Positions 7,444 to 12,500 of a DNA stretch of 12,500 bases are shown in pieces. The DNA is from Botryococcus braunii (taxonomy: Eukaryota > Chlorophyta > Trebouxiophyceae): positions 160,001 through 172,500 of the forward strand of contig KV908412.1 of assembly GCA_002005505.1 (NCBI GenBank), given 5' to 3'. The position numbers and the translations under genes were made by a program. A model generated the notes under the pieces. The model ran no database searches. It was not told the DNA's origin and saw only the letters and a list, made by a program, of their open reading frames with translations. Every line of letters starts with the position of its first letter. Position 1 is the first letter of the stretch.

Positions 7444-8061
7444 CAAGGCATCCATATCAACGGGATGCGGGCGCGGGTACCTCAGAGAGGTACCCTGAAC
7501 GTCGAAAGGCGTCGTAGTGTAGAATGAATTTATAGATTAGTGCGGTCTTCTTGGCGGAAACTTTCAAAACATGGCTGGACTGAGACAGAGGATACATGTT
7601 GTACGGAGAGGCAAATGAGCAATTACACGTGTTATGACAATAAATTCAGGCATCACAATTTAATTGTAGTGTGCTTGGTCTAGATATCCGCATATATAAG
7701 TCATACATGACATATGTATTTTGTGTCAAGCCTCGGAATGCTGTGGAAGGAAGGATCTACTTCGTCCTGAACCAGCCACAAGGGCTTCTTGTGAATCTGA
7801 TAAGGGAATAACTCTCCAGATTGCGACGCCGGGTCCAGCTGATCAGCTTCCAAATATTAGATCTGTTCATTCTGTCAATAAAGTAAGTGCCTGCCAAGAT
7901 ACGAACATTAAGGATCGAAAATTATCACATTTCGTCTGATATAGTTTATTACATAATTAGTTATCTTCTTTATAGTTATTTATGTAGTTATTTCATTTAA
8001 ATGAAATTTGTTTGCTATGATTTGATGACGAAATGATCCTGTAATCAATGCGGTCCCTTGC

Positions 8062-8342
8062 CATTTCGTGTGCGATCTGCCTCTATTTCGTTCTGGATTT
8101 GGTTCCGGATGCAGACCAATTCGTATCAATTTGTGCCCATTGTACCCGTGGACGATCGCCTATGGATTGTGTACTGGCAGCTTTTTGTGTTCCTTTCGTC
8201 TTCCGAACGTACCAATCTAGACTCTGTAATCGGTTAGATTCCGATCAATGGCAGACAGTATCGTTGGTATCGATTCGATTTCCATAAATTACAGAAAGTC
8301 TCGGGATCGCTCGATTTCGCCTCCATTTCGTCGCGATCTGCT
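8062..8342 (+). repeat. Short spaced direct repeat
   Basis: The sequence catttcgtgtgcgatctgc (near 8063) and catttcgtcgcgatctgc (near 8324) are near-identical, about 260 bases apart. The surrounding 7950-8500 region is AT-rich and repeatedly contains atttcgt and cgatt. I recognise no protein in this stretch despite an open frame of about 79 codons at 8048-8287. Confidence 0.4.
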
Positions 8343-8527
8343 TGTAACTTCCAAGCTGTTGTACGAGTTGTAAGGTACAAGTACCCTCAATACTAAGTTG
8401 TAACATGTTGACGAATCGCTTCGATTTTCGCTCTGGTGGTTTGTTTCTCTCTAGCTACGAAATGAAAGCGGTCAGCAATCGAATCGCAAGGATTTGTGCC
8501 TGGTGGGGCTCCTAGTGCTAAGAAGTC

Positions 8528-8636
8528 AGGACCGGTCTACTAGTACACTAGTGTCTTAGTACTTAGTCTAGAACTTAGTCCTAAGTAAGATAGATCTTAG
8601 ACAAAGACGCCAAGATGCATATGGCCAGGACCGGTG
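8528..8636. repeat. CTTAGT/CTAGT palindrome-rich stretch bounded by a 10-bp direct repeat
   Basis: The sequence caggaccggt occurs at 8528-8537 and 8627-8636. Between them lies a run of short palindromes and repeats built from actagt, cttagt and ctaag. It is low complexity, but with a different character from the simple microsatellites elsewhere in the window. Confidence 0.5.
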
Positions 8637-8653
8637 CCGGGATCTGGACGTTT

Positions 8654-8683
8654 AAATGACCATCAAAGTTTTGATGGTCATTT
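8654..8683. repeat. Perfect 14-bp inverted repeat, 2-base centre
   Basis: aaatgaccatcaaa (8654-8667) is followed by gt and then its exact complement (8670-8683). No U-run follows and no gene end is visible, so a terminator reading is not supported. Confidence 0.9.
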
Positions 8684-8744
8684 CGCTGTTATGGTTGGAT
8701 CATGATATTCATGTAGCATCAATGTAGCATTTCCTCCTTATAAG

Positions 8745-8776
8745 GAAGGAAGGAAGGAAGGAGAGTTTTTCCTTCC
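8745..8776. repeat. AAGG microsatellite and partial complement
   Basis: About five AAGG units at 8745-8762, followed by gagagtttttccttcc. The short run of opposite polarity could pair with the array. It matches the TTCC motif near 2520 on the other strand. Confidence 0.6.
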
Positions 8777-8807
8777 AGCGCCCCAAACGTGTCTGCTTAA
8801 GCATATG

Positions 8808-8837
8808 GTATGGCAAAGGAAGCTTCCTTTGCCATAC
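8808..8837. repeat. Perfect 30-bp palindrome without spacer
   Basis: The sequence gtatggcaaaggaag is directly followed by its exact complement, cttcctttgccatac. It has no loop, so it could extrude as a cruciform. No mismatches are present in 15 pairs. Confidence 0.95.
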
Positions 8838-8980
8838 ACGGCACAAGCAATCACGCAAGGCCAACCTGACACTTTGACCCGCAGGCCCCAACGTAAGACT
8901 CTCTTGCAAGCTTTTTGATTACATTGCAATTACCTTTCTCTCAACGCTGGTCCGGTTTAAACAAATTTGTAGTTTCCACA

Positions 8981-8999
8981 GGATCCGGATCCGGATCCG
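8981..8999. repeat. GGATCC tandem palindrome
   Basis: Three directly repeated ggatcc units form an 18-base sequence that is its own reverse complement. Nearby 8-10 base palindromes (acaaatttgt, ccaattgg) add to the unusual symmetry of this region. Confidence 0.85.
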
Positions 9000-9067
9000 T
9001 CTCCAATTGGCAATTCCTTTCCTTACCTTACCTGGGGCTTCATCTTCTTGTGGACCTTCTGCTAAAG

Positions 9068-9151
9068 ACACATGGGGTAGCCTGATCAGGTCTCAAAGGC
9101 ACTAGGCAGCTAGCTAGTGCCTTTGAGACCTGATTAGGCTACCCCATGTGT
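9068..9151. repeat. 84-bp hairpin with 38-bp arms
   Basis: The arms 9068-9105 and 9114-9151 are complementary over 38 bases with a single C/T difference, which in RNA would pair as G-U on one strand. The loop is 8 bases (gcagctag). Element ends are acacatgggg and its complement. It could be a short foldback element, or a transcribed hairpin of the type that gives rise to small RNAs. No promoter or expression evidence is available. Confidence 0.9.
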
Positions 9152-9203
9152 TCTTGGAGATCTGTTCTCATCGATCGATCCTTCCTGCCAGGAAGAATGG
9201 ATA

Positions 9204-9480
9204 GATGTAACTCGCCTTTAATTTTTTTCTCCCTTCTCCTTCGCCTGCGCAGATGTAACTATCTGAACATAAATGTGAAGCATATCCTAACCGCAAACCA
9301 CGTATCCCACATGCTGGTACGCGGAAGCCATGGTCCCGGGGCCGTGGGCAGCGCAAACACAGATGTGGGAGAAAGGGGGGGGGGGGAGCCAGGTGCGGGG
9401 GGAGGGAGAAATGTAACTGATGTAACTAATGTAACACATGTAACTATTGTGAATAAAGAGTGAAGAAGAAGAAGAAGACA
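9204..9480 (+). mobile_element. Possible short retroposon ending in TGTAAC repeats, AATAAA and (GAA)n
   Basis: The segment carries agatgtaact at about 9204 and 9251. At its right end is a cluster of four atgtaac units (9411-9445), then aataaa (9452-9457), then gaagaagaagaagaag (9462-9477). Short tandem repeats, a poly-A-type signal and a simple-sequence tail at one end are typical of non-LTR retroposon 3' ends. An eleven-base G run sits at 9376-9386. Part of the segment (9276-9300, minus strand) nearly matches 2406-2427. The left end and target-site duplication are not identified. Confidence 0.35.
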
Positions 9481-9805
9481 CATCCTGCACAGAGCTGCTC
9501 CACTTTTGTTTCATGGGCTGCTTGGAGGGCAAGGACGACGGGGAGCCTCTCGCTGCCAGTCGGCGCCTCAAAATGCCTTCAACCTGTTTCAGCACCGCAG
9601 CATCTTTCTTACTTATGGACGCCCGTGGCACACGGCCCTGGCTTTCCCCTGAGGAGCTGCTCCCCTGAGGCGAAGGCAAGGTGCTTGCAGCCTGCAAGTA
9701 TGACGGCTGTCCAACAAGCGACCCTATCACCCGTTCTGAGGGATTCACAACACGGCTCGGCAGAGCCTGGCTTGGCGGGGCCGTTTGCAGTGAGACAGGA
9801 GCAGC
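9287..9805 (-). CDS. Probable 3' exon of the minus-strand gene (serine-rich, low complexity)
   Basis: A pyrimidine-poor but canonical acceptor (ttaattgcag) precedes a frame that opens AAPVSLQTAPPSQALPS and continues serine/proline-rich. A basic, possibly helical segment, DAAVLKQVEGILRRRLAARG, lies about 80 residues in. Composition then changes abruptly at VQDVSSSSSS: the serines come from the (GAA)n tract and the following residues from the TGTAAC array. The stop at 9287 therefore probably lies in inserted sequence, and the original C terminus may be lost. The biased composition suggests a disordered tail. Linkage to the four exons upstream is inferred from strand and order, not from a proven splice. 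Confidence 0.4.
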   Translation of the reverse strand, partial: AAPVSLQTAPPSQALPSRVVNPSERVIGSLVGQPSYLQAASTLPSPQGSSSSGESQGRVPRASISKKDAAVLKQVEGILRRRLAARGSPSSLPSKQPMKQKWSSSVQDVSSSSSSLFIHNSYMCYISYISYISPSPRTWLPPPPFSHICVCAAHGPGTMASAYQHVGYVVCG

Positions 9806-10296
9806 CTGCAATTAAATCACAGGCCTCAGCCCAAGCACGCTGTAATGGGGGCATGAGCCAATCCCCGTCCCATCCCAAAAACGCCACGCCAGAGCATCCC
9901 ATCCTACAAATGCTGGCCCACGCCCCTGACCAACACAATAACCCATGAGCACACAATAAGGCACACCCCACAACCACACACACAAGGCACACAAACAGTC
10001 ATGGACAAGACCCATAGACAGAGACCCTGGTCCATAACTTGTAGAAAAGACAGATGGCTGACAGGTGATCCCGTGATCCTGCCATGTCACCTACCAGGGC
10101 CGCATACCGTACTAACGCCAGCAGTTGAAACAGCGCTGGTTGAGGCCAGCGGCAACACGGGCGGCACGGGCCGTGGCAGAACAGGAGCCTGCTTTCAACA
10201 CACAACCGCCAACCCCAGCCAGGAAAACCCAGGCATGCACAAAGACAACCACACCCCCCCCCCTTACACACACGCGCCCGCGCCGCCACAGAACCG

Positions 10297-10333
10297 CACA
10301 CACGCACGCACGCACGCACGCACACACACGCAA

Positions 10334-10410
<77 letters not shown>
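10297..10410. repeat. (ACGC)n and (CA)38 microsatellite
   Basis: An acgc-type tetranucleotide run (10297-10330) leads into an uninterrupted (CA)n run at 10335-10410. On the minus strand it reads (TG)n and lies in what appears to be an intron of the gene. Cys/Val/His/Thr homopolymer-like reading frames across it are artefacts of the repeat. Confidence 0.95.
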
Positions 10411-10413
<3 letters not shown>

Positions 10414-10430
10414 GACACGCACGCAAGCGC

Positions 10431-10700
10431 CTGCCCGCACATTCGCAATCATGCCTTCCAGGGCCACGCACCGGGGGAACACACACGCTGGCCGTGAGAT
10501 CACTGCAGGCAACACTGCCCATCATACATAAATGCCTGGGAACAGCTCGGCAGTTGATCTCAAGCACACGGCACACACGTCCTGTGATAGTCTGGAGCTG
10601 CAACACATCCATCTCCTCACAGATCCACACCCCCGCGAAGTGGCCCCGCTGACCCTCATTTAACTCTTGCTGCTGCCAGAGGCACATGTGTACACTACCT
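10431..10700 (-). other. Unresolved middle part of the minus-strand gene
   Basis: Between the fourth exon (ending at 10806) and the microsatellite, several minus-strand frames look partly coding. One reads HFAGVWICEEMDVLQLQ, then GRVCRVLEINCRAVP (about 10640-10545). Another reads CVFPRCVALEGMIANVRA (about 10485-10435). Acceptors such as ggtcag, ctatcacag and tgcctgcag exist, but I could not find one donor/acceptor set that keeps phase with exon 4, which ends in phase 1. Confidence 0.3.
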
Positions 10701-10805
10701 TTCTTTTGGCACCTGCATACACCACCGAGTCTTGCCGCAGCCATCTCGCCGCCCTACCCGCCTGCCCACCTACAGACTGCGCTGTTAGCCAGGAAGGCCA
10801 CATAC

Positions 10806-11687
10806 CTGGAGCTGCAGGCGTGAAGATCTGTACAAAGACATCGCCCCCCATCACCCGCAGGACTGCAATGCTGAGGTCAAACACCGAGGCACCCAACTCA
10901 GCGACTGCTGACATGTCGAAATCAGCCTCCGAAATGCGTAACCCCTCCACAGCCTGGCCCAGGCCCCCGCGTTGAATCCCTCGACGTGGAGTGTCCTACT
11001 TGCATGTGCCACTTCCCCAGTTCACCAACATCTTGGAGCACCCCTCTCACCTTTTGAAATTCTGTCGATACGTCGTTTCCTGCAGCATGTATCCTCTGCT
11101 TTGCCACATTGTACAACTCCTTCCTCAGATCCCGCTGTCTCTCGTGCATGGAAGCACCAGATTCCCGCATGGCATCTTCCCAGTGCTCAGGCAGCGCGCC
11201 AACCACTGCCATCCCTGTAAGGATCGCGTACATCCCTCAATTCCCTGCAGCGCCACCCTCCTATTCACCTTCAAGGCCCACCCAAACCTCCCCCCCCCCC
11301 TTCCCCACACACAGTCCAAGCCTTTCGCAAACCACCACCACAGGGGCAAACCATCTCCATCACCAGTCACAAGCTCGCACGCAATGTACTGCGCCAACAC
11401 AGCTGCAGGAGGCTTCACCGCCTCACACTTCCTCGCGTAATCCTCCAGCAGAGGCTCAGCGCTTGCCCTGTAATGCTGCCCCCCCCCCCCCCCCGGGGAG
11501 CCCCCTGGCATGCCACGTTGTCAGCACCATCACCCACCTCCACTACCAGCACTCTGCTAGCGCAAACTGACAAAACCCCGTCTTATACCTTCAAGTACGC
11601 CACATCCTGTGTTGCGCAGTACAAGGACACACCCCCCTTCTCCTGCTCCTGTGCTGCACCTTCCACGCTCATCCCTTTGATGCCTTT
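10806..11687 (-). CDS. Unrecognised multi-exon protein-coding gene, four exons resolved
   Basis: Four minus-strand exons join in phase with GT-AG introns: 11687-11589, 11475-11364, 11214-11051 and 10953-10806. Donors are gtataag, gtgatgg, gtgagag and gtatgtg; acceptors end in cag. Intron lengths are 113, 149 and 97 bases. Phases agree at each junction (0, 1, 0), which is strong evidence that the gene is real. If translation starts at the ATG at 11672, 169 codons are visible. The product is mostly helical in appearance, with a charged stretch, MHERQRDLRKELYNVAKQR, in exon 3 that could form a coiled coil, and a hydrophobic patch, FDLSIAVLRVMGG, in exon 4. I see no known catalytic motif and no signal peptide. 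The start is uncertain: a tag directly precedes exon 1, so it may be an acceptor with further exons upstream. Function unknown. Confidence 0.6.
11478..11494. repeat. Poly-C tract next to exon 2 acceptor
   Basis: A run of C followed by gggg. On the minus strand it is poly-G immediately before the cag acceptor of exon 2, where a pyrimidine tract would normally be expected. This is unusual for a functional 3' splice site and might weaken splicing. Confidence 0.8.
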
Positions 11688-11932
11688 CTACGAATCCGCA
11701 ATCCTTGCGCTTGCGCGGGTGGTTTCTCTTCGAACCAGAACCTGTTGGTGCCACATACTGCGGAGGATGGTTCTACTTTCAACATGGCACCTGCAGAACC
11801 CATCAAGAACCCCAAATCAGCGAAGACGCACAGGGGTCGTGGCGACGCCCCCAACTCCTCACCTTCGGCTCAACCGCGCCACCCCATGTCCCACCTGTCC
11901 ATACGGTTTCCCACATCTTGGATTCCCGGCCA

Positions 11933-12039
11933 CAGCAGAAGGCCAAAACCCTGACGCACATCCCACCTTGTACGTAATTACGGTTCTTACGGTTCGCGCT
12001 GCCGCCCATCAGGTTACACTGATCACCTCTGTAGTAATA
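11933..12039 (+). repeat. Direct repeat, copy 1
   Basis: Matches 12414-12500. Shared blocks are cagcagRaggccaaaaccct, ttcgcg, and ccgcccatcaggttacactg followed by ctctgtagtaata. This copy has about 20 extra bases in the middle (ttacggttcttacggttcgcg), partly a small internal duplication. Confidence 0.8.
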
Positions 12040-12413
12040 GCACCACCAATTGCAATAACACCACTCTCACAAGTATTAGCTTCTGATCTGCCCGCACCAT
12101 ACCTGCACTGCACCAACCCCAACTGGCAGGGGCCTCCCGACCCGGACACTGGCCCCGCCCGCTCCCTCCGCCCCGACCCCTCTGCCTTCCATCAACCTGG
12201 ATTTCTGGCTGAATGCTGAGCAATGCAACGGCACAGTCGAAACCACAGTAGGCAAACAGGAACCGGAGCCCCCACGCGAACGCACCTAGGTTCGCAGGCC
12301 TGCTACGAACCCCAGCCGTAGACGCCGCGCTCGCTGCTTATGCAGACGTGAAGCAAATGCCACTAGTAAAGCAAGTCCACACAGGAAAACACACAACCAA
12401 ATATGCACTCCAC

Positions 12414-12500
12414 CAGCAGGAGGCCAAAACCCTTACGTACACCCACCTCTTACTGTTCGCGTCCGCCCATCAGGTTACACTGATAAACTCTGTAGTAATA
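12414..12500 (+). repeat. Direct repeat, copy 2 (cut by window end)
   Basis: The second copy of the repeat at 11933-12039, in the same orientation, 461-481 bases downstream. It runs to the last base of the window, so the unit is likely longer. The sequence between the copies (12040-12413) holds no gene I can assign. A minus-strand frame at 12110-12285 ends at a possible donor (gtgcag then gtatgg) and could be a 5' exon of the upstream gene, but this is weak. Confidence 0.8.

Noticed and set aside
7707..7811. Small ORF (34 codons) followed by another open frame ending at a gtaagt donor-like site near 7882
   Set aside because: The composition looks mildly coding, but there is no recognisable similarity, no acceptor I trust, and the frame is too short.
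8048..8287. 79-codon cysteine-containing frame on the plus strand
   Set aside because: No family resemblance, no splice context, and the region consists of AT-rich repeated motifs.
8654..8683. Rho-independent terminator
   Set aside because: The stem is perfect, but there is no T-run after it, no gene before it, and the genome appears eukaryotic.
10001..10744. Several long open frames on both strands across the (CA)n tract
   Set aside because: They are held open by the dinucleotide repeat (His-Thr or Cys-Val runs) and are not evidence of a protein.
11473..12219. Longest open frame, 248 codons on the plus strand
   Set aside because: It opens in a poly-C tract (PPPPPP), is proline/threonine-rich without a recognisable domain, and lies antisense to the phase-consistent minus-strand exons, so it is probably a by-product of composition.
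1..12500. tRNA genes
   Set aside because: I looked for B-box-like ggttcgaatcc sequences on both strands; the few ttcga matches lack a foldable cloverleaf context.

Overview
The window looks like a low-density stretch of a eukaryotic nuclear genome. No reading frame exceeds about 250 codons. Coding signal comes in short exons joined by GT-AG introns. There is much non-coding DNA, with (CA)n, (TTCC)n, (GAA)n, poly-C and poly-G tracts, decayed retroelements and foldback structures. Nothing points to bacterial operons, and I found no tRNA, rRNA or CRISPR array. The taxon cannot be fixed from this sequence. Short introns (about 100-150 bases), homopolymeric C/G runs and the retroelement types would suit an alga or other protist. 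A possible Ly6/uPAR-like cysteine pattern in one small secreted protein would instead suit an animal.

Layout. 1-620: a degenerate CACATG-type repeat, then a nested inverted repeat (434-612). 944-1369 (minus): a possible secreted cysteine-rich protein. 2038-2720: one copy of a dispersed repeat and two tandem-repeat systems ending in TTCC microsatellites. 3420-3600: poly-C/poly-A and poly-G tracts. 4289-4407: second copy of the dispersed repeat. 4617-6650 (plus): remains of a non-LTR-type retroelement, made of a detached 3' tail followed by a broken reverse transcriptase and an R2-like zinc-knuckle/restriction-like endonuclease end. 6912-7055 (minus): a C-terminal fragment of a second, different LINE-type element. 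7236-7443: a foldback (MITE-like) element. 8520-9160: an unusual cluster of perfect or near-perfect palindromes. 9200-9480: a possible short retroposon ending in TGTAAC repeats, AATAAA and (GAA)n.

9287-11687 (minus): the best cellular gene candidate, an unrecognised multi-exon gene. Its first four exons join in phase with canonical splice sites. A long (GT)38 microsatellite (minus-strand sense) lies in a downstream intron, and a serine-rich 3' exon may have been interrupted by the retroposon. 11933-12500: two copies of a direct repeat, the second cut by the window end.

I see no convincing multi-gene system. The most unusual material is structural: inverted repeats of several sizes, and a retroelement with an internal duplication and a tiny TA-flanked insertion.
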